Shown: positions 1 through 8,354, counted from the first letter of the stretch. The stretch: 64,000 bases of DNA from Roseovarius spongiae (GCF_003651245.1 NZ_RAPE01000002.1:496001-560000), one strand, 5' to 3'. The notes: generated by a model from the sequence alone, not told the origin. Numbers and translations are program-made.

Positions 1-402
1 CGCGACGGGCAGCCGGTGACCGATATCCGCAGCCTCAACAATTTCTCGAACAGCCACCCGGCGCGCGGGCTGGCGATGCTGATCTTGATGTTCAGCCTTG
101 CCGGCGTGCCGCCGTTTCTCGGGTTCTTCGGCAAGATCTACGTGCTGCGCGCGGCCTATGTCGGAGGGCTCACATGGCTGGCGGTGCTCGGGGTGATCGC
201 GTCGGTGATCGGCGCCTATTACTACCTGCGTATCGTCTACCTGATGTATTTCGGCGAAGAGGGCGAAACGCTCGACCCGCCGCGCTCGCCGGTGCTCTGG
301 AGCATCCTGATGGCCTCGGCCGCGGTGATGGTGATCGGGGTGATCAACCTCTTCGGGATCGAGGGCATCGCGCAGGCGGCGGCGGCGACGCTGATCAAAT
401 GA
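1..402 (+). CDS. nuoN: NADH-quinone oxidoreductase subunit N, C-terminal part
   Basis: This is the 3' end of a gene that begins before the window; the reading frame is open from base 1 to the stop at 402. The product is a proton-pumping membrane subunit of respiratory complex I. What can be seen is the last ~133 residues: the typical NuoN segment SHPARGLAMLILMFSLAGVP, followed by PFLGFFGKIYVL, and three hydrophobic helices. NuoN is normally the last gene of the nuo operon, and here it is followed after 28 bp by birA, which is likely co-transcribed. The family is clear; the N-terminal three quarters are not in view. Confidence 0.95.
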   Translation, partial: RDGQPVTDIRSLNNFSNSHPARGLAMLILMFSLAGVPPFLGFFGKIYVLRAAYVGGLTWLAVLGVIASVIGAYYYLRIVYLMYFGEEGETLDPPRSPVLWSILMASAAVMVIGVINLFGIEGIAQAAAATLIK

Positions 403-430
403 GCGTGGCCGGCCCGGCGGTCGCTGTGGT

Positions 431-1192
431 GTGAGTACTTCCGGAACATCGGAAGACTGGCCGCAGGACCATGACCGCATCCTGCTGGCGCAGGTGGACA
501 GCACCAACGCCGAGGCGGCGCGGCGCGCGCCTGATCTTGCGAGGCCGACCTGGATCATGGCGCAGCGCCAGACCAGGGGGCGCGGACGGCGCGGGCGCGC
601 CTGGAGCGATCCCGAAGGCAACCTCGCCGCGACCCTCGTGCTGCGCCCCGAGGGGCCGCCGGCGCGGGTGGCGTTGCGCTCATTCGTAGCCGCGCTCGCA
701 CTGGGGGACGCGCTTGGCGTCGTGACCGGGGGACGGGGCGGCGTGACGCTCAAATGGCCCAACGACGTGCTGCTGAACGGGCGCAAGCTGGCGGGCATCC
801 TGCTCGAGAGCGCGGGCGCGGGCGGGCGGTTGAGCCACCTCGCCATCGGCTTCGGCGTCAACCTGTCCCACGCGCCCGACCAGGTGGAACCGGGCGCGGT
901 TGCGCCCGTGTCACTGCGCGGCGAAACCGGCATCGCCATCGACCCCGAGTCGTTCCTCACCGTGCTGGCCAGTTGCTACGCCGCCCGCGAGGCGCAGTTC
1001 GCCGCCGGGGGCTTTGCGCCGATCCGCGCCGCCTGGCTGGCGCGCGCGGCGCGGCTGGGGCAGGAGATTACCGCGCGCACCGGTGCCGCCGAGACGCGTG
1101 GGCGGTTCGAGACGGTGGACGAAGACGGCAATCTCGTTCTATCTACCGCCACCGGGCGACGCGCGATCGCCGCCGCGGATGTCTTTTTCTGA
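431..1192 (+). CDS. birA: Biotin--[acetyl-CoA-carboxylase] ligase
   Basis: This enzyme attaches biotin to the carrier protein of acetyl-CoA carboxylase and related carboxylases through biotinyl-AMP. The 253-aa protein has the ligase core only: the RGRRGRAW biotinyl-AMP loop near residue 50, WPNDVLLNGRKLAGIL near 110-125 with the catalytic lysine region, and a C-terminal SH3-like part. It has no N-terminal winged helix, so it is a monofunctional ligase and not a BirA repressor. The start is GTG at 431; an ATG would require a later, truncated start. It lies between nuoN and coaX in an arrangement that is common in Rhodobacteraceae. Confidence 0.93.
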   Translation: MSTSGTSEDWPQDHDRILLAQVDSTNAEAARRAPDLARPTWIMAQRQTRGRGRRGRAWSDPEGNLAATLVLRPEGPPARVALRSFVAALALGDALGVVTGGRGGVTLKWPNDVLLNGRKLAGILLESAGAGGRLSHLAIGFGVNLSHAPDQVEPGAVAPVSLRGETGIAIDPESFLTVLASCYAAREAQFAAGGFAPIRAAWLARAARLGQEITARTGAAETRGRFETVDEDGNLVLSTATGRRAIAAADVFF

Positions 1193-1208
1193 AAGCGGGG
1201 GCAGGGGG

Positions 1209-1979
1209 ATGCTGCTGGCCATCGACTGCGGGAACACCAATACCGTCTTCGCGATCTGGGACGGGGAAAAGTTCCTCTGCACGCTGCGCACCTCGACCCA
1301 CCACGCGCGCACGGCGGACGCCTATTTCACCTGGTATTCGACTTTGGTGAAACATTACGGCATCGACGTGGAGATCACCGACGTCATCATCTCCTCGACC
1401 GTGCCGCGGGTGGTGTGGAACCTGCGCGTCTTCGCCGACCGTTTCTTCGGCTGCCGCCCGATGGTGGTGGGCAAGCCCGACTGCGCGCTGCCCGCCGAGC
1501 CGCGGGTCGATCCGGGCACGACGGTGGGGCCCGACCGGCTCGTCAACGCCGCGGGGGCGCATGACCGGCACGGGGGCGACCTGATCGTGGTGGATTTCGG
1601 CACCGCGACCACCTTCGACGTGGTGGCGCAGGACGGCGCCTATGTCGGTGGGGTGATCGCGCCGGGCGTCAATCTCAGCCTCGAGGCGTTGCACGCCGCC
1701 GCCGCCGCGCTGCCGCATGTCGATGTCACCGTGCCGGCCAAGGTGATCGGCACCAACACGGTCGCATGCATGCAGTCGGGCGTGTTCTGGGGCTATATCG
1801 GCCTCGTGCGCGGGATCTGCGGGCAGATCCGTGACGAATATGCCAGCCCGATGAAGGTGATCGGCACCGGCGGGCTTGCGCCGCTCTTCGCGCAGGGGCA
1901 CAGGCTCTTTGACGTGATCGAGGACGATCTGACGATGCACGGGCTGACCGTGATCCACGCACACAACAAGAAAGGCTGA
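1209..1979 (+). CDS. coaX: Type III pantothenate kinase
   Basis: CoaX catalyses the first step of coenzyme A synthesis, pantothenate to 4'-phosphopantothenate, in the cytoplasm. The 256-aa length is normal. The start at ATG 1209 gives the expected N-terminus MLLAIDCGNTNTVFAIW with the phosphate-binding DxGNT motif. The second ASKHA motif DFGTATTFDVV lies near residue 126, and GPDRLVNAAGAH near 105. The frame is open further upstream, but that extension overlaps birA and has no family resemblance. A purine-rich GGGGCAGGGG stretch precedes the ATG. The next gene, rnj, starts 6 bp downstream. Confidence 0.95.
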   Translation: MLLAIDCGNTNTVFAIWDGEKFLCTLRTSTHHARTADAYFTWYSTLVKHYGIDVEITDVIISSTVPRVVWNLRVFADRFFGCRPMVVGKPDCALPAEPRVDPGTTVGPDRLVNAAGAHDRHGGDLIVVDFGTATTFDVVAQDGAYVGGVIAPGVNLSLEALHAAAAALPHVDVTVPAKVIGTNTVACMQSGVFWGYIGLVRGICGQIRDEYASPMKVIGTGGLAPLFAQGHRLFDVIEDDLTMHGLTVIHAHNKKG

Positions 1980-1985
1980 GGCCGG

Positions 1986-3653
1986 ATGAGCGACGAGCGA
2001 GTGATTTACCTACCGCTGGGCGGAGCGGGCGAGATCGGAATGAACGCCTATGTCTATGGCTATGGCAAGCCGGGCAAGGAGCGGCTGATCCTGGTCGACC
2101 TGGGCGTGACCTTTCCGGACATGGACAGCACGCCGGGGGTGGACCTGATCCTGCCGGATATCGCCTGGCTCGAGGCGCGCAAGAACGACCTCGAGGCGAT
2201 CTTCGTCACCCACGCGCATGAGGATCACGTCGGTGCGGTGGCGCATTACTACGACCGGCTCGGCGCGCCCATCCACGCGCGTCCCTTCACCGCCAACATC
2301 GCGCGGCGCAAGATGGCCGAGCATGGCCACCCGGAAAAGGCCGTGCGCACCGCGCCCGTCTGGCCCGAAACCGTGACGGCGGGGCCGTTCACGGTGGGGT
2401 TTGCGCCGATTTCGCACTCCATCCCCGAGAGTTCGGGCCTCGTCATCGACACGCCCAAGGGCCGGCTCGTGCATAGCGGCGACTTCAAGATCGACACCTC
2501 GCCCGGCGTCGGCGAGCCCTTCGATCACGCGCTCTGGGAAGAGATCGGGAAGCACGGCGTGCTTGCGCTCATGTGCGATTCAACCAATGTTTTCAATGAC
2601 CATGCGGGGCGCTCTGAATCCACGGTCGGCCCCGAGATCGAAAAGCTGGTCGCTTCGGCCTCGGGCATGGTCGCGGCGACCACGTTCGCCAGCAACGTGG
2701 CGCGGGTCAAGACGCTTGCCGAGGCGGGCGAGCGCGCGGGCCGCTCGGTCTGCCTCATGGGGCGCGCGATGCGCCGCATGATCGAAGCGGCGGTCGAGAC
2801 CGGCGTGCTCCAGAGCTTTCCGGCGACGATCAGCCCCGAGGAGGCCAAGACCGTGCCGCGCGAGCATTTGATGCTGATCGTGACCGGCAGCCAGGGCGAA
2901 CGCCGCGCGGCGAGCGCGCAGCTGGCCAACGGCAAGTACCAGGGCGTCAGGATGAAGGAGGGCGACCTGTTCCTGTTCTCCTCCAAGACGATCCCCGGCA
3001 ACGAGCGCGGCGTCATCCGCATCATGAACCAGTTCTCCGAGATGGGCGTCGACGTGGTGGATGACTCGAGCGGGCTCTACCACGTCTCGGGCCACGCCAA
3101 CCGCCCCGACCTCGAGACGATGCACGACCTTCTCAAGCCAAGGATCGTGGTGCCGATGCACGGCGAGCACCGGCATCTGCGTGAGCATGTGAAAACCTGC
3201 AAGCCCAAGAAGATGAAGGGAATCCTGGCCGTCAATGGCATGATGCTGGATCTTTCCGCCAGCACGCCTTCGGTGGTGGAATACGTGGAGACGGGCCGCA
3301 CCTATCTGGACGGGTCGGTGCAGGTGGGCGCGCTGGACGGGGTGGTGCGCGACCGGGTTCGCCTGGCGCTCAACGGGCATGTGAGTGTGAACGTGATCCT
3401 CGACGAAGAGGACGAGATGCTGGGCGATCCGTGGTGCGAAATCAAGGGTCTGGCCGAAGAGGGCGTGAGCCGCGCGCCGCTGGTCGACGTGCTGGAAGAG
3501 GATCTCGCCCAGTTCCTGGGCCGGGCCGGAAAGAAGACGCGCGCCGACGATGCGAAGCTCGACGAAGAACTGCGCCGCGTCACCCGCCAGTCGGCCAATT
3601 CCGAGGTCGGCAAGAAGCCCGAGGTGACGGTGATAATCTCCCGCATGAGCTGA
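1986..3653 (+). CDS. rnj: Ribonuclease J
   Basis: This is a metallo-beta-lactamase/beta-CASP ribonuclease for 5'-to-3' RNA decay and maturation. The 555-aa protein carries the zinc-binding HxHxDH motif in FVTHAHEDHVGAV near residue 76, MCDSTN near 197, the beta-CASP segment GSQGE near 302, and the C-terminal VVPMHGEHRHLREH motif near 385. A basic C-terminal domain follows. Alphaproteobacteria often have RNase J as well as RNase E, and both genes are present in this window (rne at 35740). The gene closes a compact operon and is followed by a hairpin. Confidence 0.95.
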   Translation: MSDERVIYLPLGGAGEIGMNAYVYGYGKPGKERLILVDLGVTFPDMDSTPGVDLILPDIAWLEARKNDLEAIFVTHAHEDHVGAVAHYYDRLGAPIHARPFTANIARRKMAEHGHPEKAVRTAPVWPETVTAGPFTVGFAPISHSIPESSGLVIDTPKGRLVHSGDFKIDTSPGVGEPFDHALWEEIGKHGVLALMCDSTNVFNDHAGRSESTVGPEIEKLVASASGMVAATTFASNVARVKTLAEAGERAGRSVCLMGRAMRRMIEAAVETGVLQSFPATISPEEAKTVPREHLMLIVTGSQGERRAASAQLANGKYQGVRMKEGDLFLFSSKTIPGNERGVIRIMNQFSEMGVDVVDDSSGLYHVSGHANRPDLETMHDLLKPRIVVPMHGEHRHLREHVKTCKPKKMKGILAVNGMMLDLSASTPSVVEYVETGRTYLDGSVQVGALDGVVRDRVRLALNGHVSVNVILDEEDEMLGDPWCEIKGLAEEGVSRAPLVDVLEEDLAQFLGRAGKKTRADDAKLDEELRRVTRQSANSEVGKKPEVTVIISRMS

Positions 3654-3673
3654 GGCCGCGCGCCTGAAAACGA

Positions 3674-3699
3674 CCCGCGCGATGTCGCATTCGCGCGGG
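3674..3699 (+). terminator. Hairpin after rnj
   Basis: Perfect 9-bp stem CCCGCGCGA / TCGCGCGGG with the 8-nt loop TGTCGCAT, 21 bp after the RNase J stop codon. No U-tract follows, so it may be a weak intrinsic terminator or a 3'-end-stabilising hairpin for the nuoN-birA-coaX-rnj transcript. Confidence 0.6.
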
Positions 3700-3754
3700 A
3701 CGCGTCCACCCGGCGGCTGGTTTCCTGAACCAACGACAGGGGAGGTGCGCCACC

Positions 3755-4594
3755 ATGCCAGACGCCGACAAAATAATCGATCTCAAGGCCTATCCGATCC
3801 ACACGCCCGGGCCTGCGCGCGATGCGATACTGGCGCGGGTGCGCGCCGATCTGGCCGATGACGGCTGCGCGGTGATCAAGGGATTCCTGACGCAGGAGGG
3901 CGTTGCGGCGTTGACGGCGGAAGCGGACAGCGTGGCCGCGCAAGGGCACCGATCCTTCAGTCGCACCAATGCCTATTTCACGCAGGACGACCCCGACCTG
4001 CCGGCCAACGACCCGCGCCGGCGGTTCTACGACCGATCGAATGCTTTCATTCCGGCAGACAATTTCGCGCCCGGCGCGCCGCTTCGGTCGGTCTATGATT
4101 TCCCCGGTTTCGATGACTTCATCCGCGAGTGCCTTCAGGAAACGGCGTTCTTCCGTTACGCGGACCCGCTGGCGGATGTGATCGTCAACATGGCCGAGGA
4201 AGGAAACGGGTTTCCCTGGCATTTCGACACCAATAATTTCACCGTCACGCTGGCGATCCAGAACGCGGAGTCAGGCGGCGCGTTCGAGTATGCGCCGGGC
4301 ATCCGGGAAGGAGACGAGAATTTTGACGAAGTCTCGCGCGTGCTTGACGGCACGTCCGAGCGGGTCAAGGTGCTGGAACTGGAGCCGGGCGATCTGCAAC
4401 TGTTCCGCGGTCGCTACTCGTTGCACCGGGTCGCGCCGTTGCGGGGCAAGCGGCGACGCTATGTGGCGATCTTTTCCTATGTGCAGGAACCCGGCATGGT
4501 GGGCGCGCCGGAACGCACGATGCAACTTTATGGGCGAACCCTGCCGATCCACCACCAGCGGGCCGGGCAGCGCGGCGATGCGTATATCGACTGA
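3755..4594 (+). CDS. 2-oxoglutarate/Fe(II) dioxygenase (BesD/HalD-like)
   Basis: This is a 279-aa non-haem iron oxygenase of the phytanoyl-CoA dioxygenase-like superfamily. The iron ligands are H156 and D158 (in FPWHFDTNNFTVTL) and H224 (in YSLHRVAP), with a likely 2OG-binding Arg in GKRRRYVAIF around 232-235. The sequence around the HxD motif and the EYAPGIR segment resembles the BesD/HalD family, whose halogenase members have Gly in place of the iron-ligand Asp. The Asp is retained here, so hydroxylation is predicted. The substrate is unknown; small amino acids or amines are plausible. It has an AGGGGAGG ribosome-binding site and stands alone between two hairpins. Confidence 0.75.
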   Translation: MPDADKIIDLKAYPIHTPGPARDAILARVRADLADDGCAVIKGFLTQEGVAALTAEADSVAAQGHRSFSRTNAYFTQDDPDLPANDPRRRFYDRSNAFIPADNFAPGAPLRSVYDFPGFDDFIRECLQETAFFRYADPLADVIVNMAEEGNGFPWHFDTNNFTVTLAIQNAESGGAFEYAPGIREGDENFDEVSRVLDGTSERVKVLELEPGDLQLFRGRYSLHRVAPLRGKRRRYVAIFSYVQEPGMVGAPERTMQLYGRTLPIHHQRAGQRGDAYID

Positions 4595-4633
4595 CGCACA
4601 GCGGCGTCCGCGACCCGAAATGACGCATGCCCG

Positions 4634-4661
4634 CGCCGATTATGTCTAGACATAATCGGCG
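4634..4661. other. 28-bp perfect palindrome between convergent genes
   Basis: The left arm is CGCCGATTATGTCT (4634-4647) and 4648-4661 is its exact reverse complement, with no spacer and an XbaI-like TCTAGA centre. It sits 39 bp after the dioxygenase stop and 14 bp beyond the helicase stop. It could work as a bidirectional terminator through an ATGTCTAGACAT loop, or as a dimeric-protein site. There is no adjacent U-tract. Confidence 0.8.
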
Positions 4662-4675
4662 GATTGCAGGGACGC

Positions 4676-6139
4676 TCAGCCGGCGCGGCGGTCCTCTAAG
4701 CTCAGCGCGATGAAGCGGGGCATGTGATCGCCCATGCCGACGACCTTGTTGCCGCCGTTCTTGTCGCGATCGGACCCGCGGCCGCGCCCGCCGCGCCCGC
4801 TGCGCGATTTCGGCGCGTCGTCCTGCGCGGGGGCGGGGGGCTCCGCCTCGGGCGTGGGCTGGGGGGCCGCCGCCTCTTCCGTCCCTTGCGGGGCGTCATC
4901 GGATTTGCGGCGGCTGCGTGAGCGGCGCGGCTTGGCGGGTTTGTCCTCGGCCTCGGCCGGTTTGTCGTCGGCGACCGAGGGCTTGCCGGCGCCGAGCGGG
5001 TTGTCGAGGCGCGGGATGTCCTTCTGAATCAGGCGCTCGATATCCTCGAGGTTCTTCTCGTCGCGGGGGACGCAGATCATCATCGCCTTGCCTTCGCGCC
5101 CCGCGCGCCCGGTGCGGCCGATGCGGTGGACGTAATCCTCGGCATGGCCGGGGACGTCGAAGTTGAAGACATGGCTGACCGCCGGCACGTCGAGCCCACG
5201 CGCGGCCACGTCCGAGGCGACGAGGAAACGCAAGCTGCCCTCGCGGAAGCCGTCGAGCGTGCGGGTGCGCTGGCTCTGGTCGAGGTCGCCGTGGATGGGG
5301 GCCGCGTCATAGCCGTATTTCTTCAGCGATTTCGCGACTATATCCACATCGACCTTGCGGTTGCAGAAGACGATGGCGTTGGTGCAGCGATCGCCTTCGG
5401 CGTCGATCAGCGCGCGCAGGAGCTTGCGTTTCTCGCTTGCCTCGCGGTCGCGGCGCGAACCCTTGAACATCACAACGCCCTGTTCGATCGTCTCGGACGC
5501 GGTCGCCTGGCGGGCGACCTCGATCCGCGCCGGGGCGCTCAGGAAGGTGTTGGTGATGCGCTCGATCTCGGGGGCCATCGTGGCGGAAAAGAACAGCGTT
5601 TGCCGGGTGAAGGGCGTGAGGCTGAAGATGCGTTCGATATCGGGGATGAACCCCATGTCGAGCATCCTGTCCGCCTCGTCCACGACCATGATCTCGATGC
5701 CGGTCAGAAGCAGCTTGCCGCGCTCGAAATGATCGAGCAGGCGGCCGGGCGTGGCGATCAGCACGTCGACGCCCTTGTCGATCAGCTTGTCCTGTTCCTT
5801 GAAGCTCACGCCGCCGATCAGCAGCGCCTTGGTCAGCTTCACATGCCTGGAATATGTGTCGAAATTCTCGGCCACCTGGGCGGCGAGTTCGCGGGTCGGG
5901 CAGAGCACGAGGCTGCGCGGCATCCGCGCCCGCGCGCGCCCGCGCGCCAGGCGGGTAATCATCGGGAGAACGAACCCGGCGGTCTTGCCGGTGCCGGTCT
6001 GGGCGATGCCCAGCACGTCGCGCCCCTCGAGCGCAGGGGGAATCGCCCCTTCCTGGATCGGCGTAGGGGATTCGTATCCGGCTTCTTCTACGGCTTTGAG
6101 AACCTTCGGGGCGAGGTTGAGATCGGTGAATTTTGTCAT
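4676..6139 (-). CDS. DEAD-box RNA helicase (RhlE/SrmB-like)
   Basis: This is an ATP-dependent RNA helicase, probably for ribosome assembly or mRNA decay. The 487-aa protein has every core motif in order: FTDLNL Q-motif, AQTGTGKT (Walker A, ~46-53), PTRELAAQ, ATPGRLLDHF, DEAD (~154), SAT (~185), and HRIGRTGRAGREGKA. After ~390 residues comes a low-complexity tail rich in Ala, Pro, Arg and Gly, including an RGGRGRG stretch, typical of RNA-binding tails in this family. The start ATG at 6139 gives the normal MTKFTDLNL N-terminus. It is transcribed alone. Confidence 0.92.
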   Translation of the reverse strand: MTKFTDLNLAPKVLKAVEEAGYESPTPIQEGAIPPALEGRDVLGIAQTGTGKTAGFVLPMITRLARGRARARMPRSLVLCPTRELAAQVAENFDTYSRHVKLTKALLIGGVSFKEQDKLIDKGVDVLIATPGRLLDHFERGKLLLTGIEIMVVDEADRMLDMGFIPDIERIFSLTPFTRQTLFFSATMAPEIERITNTFLSAPARIEVARQATASETIEQGVVMFKGSRRDREASEKRKLLRALIDAEGDRCTNAIVFCNRKVDVDIVAKSLKKYGYDAAPIHGDLDQSQRTRTLDGFREGSLRFLVASDVAARGLDVPAVSHVFNFDVPGHAEDYVHRIGRTGRAGREGKAMMICVPRDEKNLEDIERLIQKDIPRLDNPLGAGKPSVADDKPAEAEDKPAKPRRSRSRRKSDDAPQGTEEAAAPQPTPEAEPPAPAQDDAPKSRSGRGGRGRGSDRDKNGGNKVVGMGDHMPRFIALSLEDRRAG

Positions 6140-6343
6140 GTATATCCGTGGTTTACGGACACTTCATGGCCCGCGCGTCTGATCGGGTCAAGGCCGTCGG
6201 CAGCCTCGTGATTTTCCACGTGAGAAGACCCGTGACCGCGATCTAGCGCAAAATGACCCGCAGGGCAATGCGACAGCGGGTTTCGCGACGGATGAACCAC
6301 CGGGAAACGCGCGGATTGTCGCCTTTTCGGCACGGTGCGCCCG

Positions 6344-7297
6344 TCAGCCGGCGTGATCGGGGAAGTGGCGCGCGCGCTTGGCGTCGAGGTCGAGCGCGGC
6401 GCGGTGCAGCAGACCGTTGGCCGCCAGGCGCGCGCGCAAACCGGGCGAGGCGGTGCAAACCTCGTCGTAGAAGGCGCGCAGCGCAGCCTCGCCGCCCTCG
6501 CGCTCGATGAGCGAAAACAGCGTGTTCATGGCCGTGCCCTCGGCGCCGCCGCCCCTGAGTCCGGCCCGGTAGGAGCCGTGGCGCAGCCGGTAGCGATAGG
6601 CGCGCTGCCAGGTCTGCCAGTCGGGGGCGTGGAAATGCGCCAGAAGGGTGCGGGGCAACTCATGCGCGTTGGGGATCCGCGCGCCGTCGAGAAAGGCGTT
6701 GTGGATGCGCAGGCTGAGTCCCTCGATCCCCGTGCGTACGAAGATCTTGCCGGCGACGTGACTGAGAAATCCGCCGTTGAGATGCGCGCCGTAGGTCGGG
6801 TAGATCTCGGCCGTCTGCCGGTTGCGCAGCTTCTGGCCGGGCGCGCAGCCCTTGAACCATGTCTGCGCCGGATCGTCGCCGGGCAGGGGGGCCAGCGCCT
6901 CGACCGGGCGCATGCGCGCGGTCGGCGCCGCGGCGGGCAGCGCCGCAAGCTGTCGGGCGAGCGGCGCCTCGGGCAGCAGGAATTCGTCCACGTCGATATG
7001 GGCGAGCCAGTCCACACCGGGACGGCGGCGATAGGCGCGGGTGGCGTTCATCGTCTGGCGCGCCTGGTGCTTGTCCGGGCGGGGGCGGCGCCGGGCGGCC
7101 CAGAACGCGGCGTCGGTCAGCGTCACCCGGCAGCGCGGATGCGCCTCAAGGGCGGCGCGCGCCTGCGGGCAGTCCTCGTCAAGGAAGACGTGCAGGCGGT
7201 GCGCGCCGAGATCGAGGTGATGCGCCGCGAAATCAAGGATCGCGCGCGCGTCGGCCCTGATGGTGGCGACGATCCCCCATTTGGGCAGGCCGGTCAT
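6344..7297 (-). CDS. Glycosyltransferase family 2-like protein
   Basis: The 317-aa protein resembles the Glyco_tranf_2_4 group. The N-terminus WGIVATIRADARAILDFAAHHLDLGA matches the 'new glycosyltransferase' fold of these bacterial proteins. The DxD-type metal/nucleotide motif is HIDVDEFLLP near residue 101. There is no signal peptide or membrane helix. Such proteins usually act on surface glycans, but there are no other polysaccharide genes nearby. It is divergent from bolA, with 137 bp between the start codons. Confidence 0.8.
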   Translation of the reverse strand: MTGLPKWGIVATIRADARAILDFAAHHLDLGAHRLHVFLDEDCPQARAALEAHPRCRVTLTDAAFWAARRRPRPDKHQARQTMNATRAYRRRPGVDWLAHIDVDEFLLPEAPLARQLAALPAAAPTARMRPVEALAPLPGDDPAQTWFKGCAPGQKLRNRQTAEIYPTYGAHLNGGFLSHVAGKIFVRTGIEGLSLRIHNAFLDGARIPNAHELPRTLLAHFHAPDWQTWQRAYRYRLRHGSYRAGLRGGGAEGTAMNTLFSLIEREGGEAALRAFYDEVCTASPGLRARLAANGLLHRAALDLDAKRARHFPDHAG

Positions 7298-7434
7298 GAG
7301 GCGGGTTGCGCGTGGATCATGCGCCGGACTTTGGCGGCGCGCGCAGCGGCGCGCAAGCGGGGATTTCAGGGGCGCGCGCCTTGCGCCGGGGGCCGCGGCG
7401 CTCTACATCATGGCCCAAGAACGAAGGAGCGGAC

Positions 7435-7671
7435 ATGGCCATTCTCGCCAGCGACATAGAAGCATTGATCCGCGAAAGTTTCCCCGATGCGGAGATCACC
7501 GTGCAGGGCGACGACGGGGCGCATTTCGCCGCCCATGTGGTCGACGAAAGCTTTCGCGGCAAGAACCGGGTGCAGCAGCAGCGCGCCGTCTACGCCGCGC
7601 TCAAGGGCAAGATGGACGGTCCCGCCGGCGAGTTGCACGCGCTGGCGCTGACGACGCGGGCGCCGGAGTGA
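7435..7671 (+). CDS. BolA family protein
   Basis: A 78-aa BolA-like protein. BolA proteins bind [2Fe-2S]-loaded monothiol glutaredoxins and take part in iron sensing or Fe-S delivery. The fold signature is clear: a DIEALIRESFPDAEITVQ N-terminus, a variable loop, then the HFAAHVVDESFRGKNRVQQQ helix-strand segment and the C-terminal HALALTTRAPE. The start at 7435 is preceded by a GGAGCGGAC ribosome-binding region. The stop codon TGA shares one base with the ATG of the next gene. A CGFS glutaredoxin follows two genes on, which is the expected partner. Confidence 0.92.
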   Translation: MAILASDIEALIRESFPDAEITVQGDDGAHFAAHVVDESFRGKNRVQQQRAVYAALKGKMDGPAGELHALALTTRAPE

Positions 7672-7910
7672 TGAACTGGGGGATCCTCCTGATCCTCGCG
7701 CTCATCGCCACGGTGGTCGCGGCGCTGGCCATGCTGGGGCAGCGCAAGTCCCCCGGCAGTCGGGGGAGCGAGCCGGGCAAGGGGGTTCATGTGCTCGAGT
7801 CCGACTACCAGTCGGGCGTCGGCGGGGGCCATGTGACGCGCTGGACCGTGCCGCGCGACCCGCAGGAATACGCGAAACACTTTGTGCCAAAGGATGAACG
7901 ACATGACTGA
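7671..7910 (+). CDS. Small single-pass membrane protein between bolA and grxD
   Basis: A 79-aa protein with one N-terminal transmembrane helix (MNWGILLILALIATVVAALA), a basic flank, then a soluble tail with the segment GKGVHVLESDYQSGVGGGHV and an acidic/basic C-terminus. Its ATG overlaps the bolA stop by one base and its own end overlaps the grxD start by 8 bases, so the three genes are almost certainly translationally coupled. I do not recognise the family. The context suggests it could tether or assist the BolA-glutaredoxin complex at the membrane, but that is inference. Confidence 0.75.
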   Translation: MNWGILLILALIATVVAALAMLGQRKSPGSRGSEPGKGVHVLESDYQSGVGGGHVTRWTVPRDPQEYAKHFVPKDERHD

Positions 7911-8265
7911 CGCGAAGACCCGGATCGACGAGACCGTGAAGGAAAACGACGTGGTGCTCTACATGAAGGGCACCAAGGAAATGCCGCAATGCGGGTTCTC
8001 GAGCCGCGTCGCCGGCGTGCTGAACTTCATGGGAGTCGCGTACGCGGACGTGAACGTGCTGGCGGACGAGGACATCCGGCAGGGGATCAAGGATTACTCC
8101 GATTGGCCGACGATCCCGCAGCTTTACGTGAAGGGCGAATTCGTCGGCGGCTGCGACATCATCACCGAGATGACGCTGTCGGGCGAGCTGGACACGCTGC
8201 TGGAGCAGAACGGCGTGAGTTTCGACAAGGCGGCGGCGGAGAAGATCCGCGAGGCCAACGCCTGA
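7903..8265 (+). CDS. grxD: Monothiol glutaredoxin, Grx4 family
   Basis: A 120-aa CGFS-type glutaredoxin that coordinates a [2Fe-2S] cluster and hands it to targets, often with BolA. The active site is C30 in KEMPQCGFSSRV, and the glutathione/cis-Pro region is WPTIPQLYVKGEFVGGCDI. I chose ATG 7903, 8 nt after AAAGGA (7889-7894), over the in-frame ATG at 7894, which lies on the ribosome-binding site itself. It is the last gene of a bolA-membrane protein-grxD operon, and a strong hairpin follows. Confidence 0.95.
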   Translation: MTDAKTRIDETVKENDVVLYMKGTKEMPQCGFSSRVAGVLNFMGVAYADVNVLADEDIRQGIKDYSDWPTIPQLYVKGEFVGGCDIITEMTLSGELDTLLEQNGVSFDKAAAEKIREANA

Positions 8266-8300
8266 TCCGCCCCGCCGCGCCCGTGGCGGCGGATTATCGG

Positions 8301-8321
8301 GTGTTTTCGGAACATTGAAAG
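8301..8321 (+). repeat. 3' UTR motif, copy 1
   Basis: Reads GTGTTTTCGGAACATTGAAA plus G. The core GAACATTGAAAG recurs at 50708-50728 (+) and 56576-56596 (-), each time in the sense orientation a short distance after a stop codon. This copy starts 35 nt after grxD and runs into the terminator hairpin at 8317. Confidence 0.75.
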
Positions 8322-8349
8322 CCCGGCGGTCTGAGGCCGCCGGGCTTTC
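8317..8349. terminator. Bidirectional terminator, grxD / methyltransferase
   Basis: Perfect 13-bp stem GAAAGCCCGGCGG / CCGCCGGGCTTTC with a 7-nt loop. The A/T base of the stem lets it act on both strands. It lies between the convergent grxD (stop 8265) and the corrinoid methyltransferase gene (stop 8355). Confidence 0.9.
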
Positions 8350-8354
8350 GCGTT

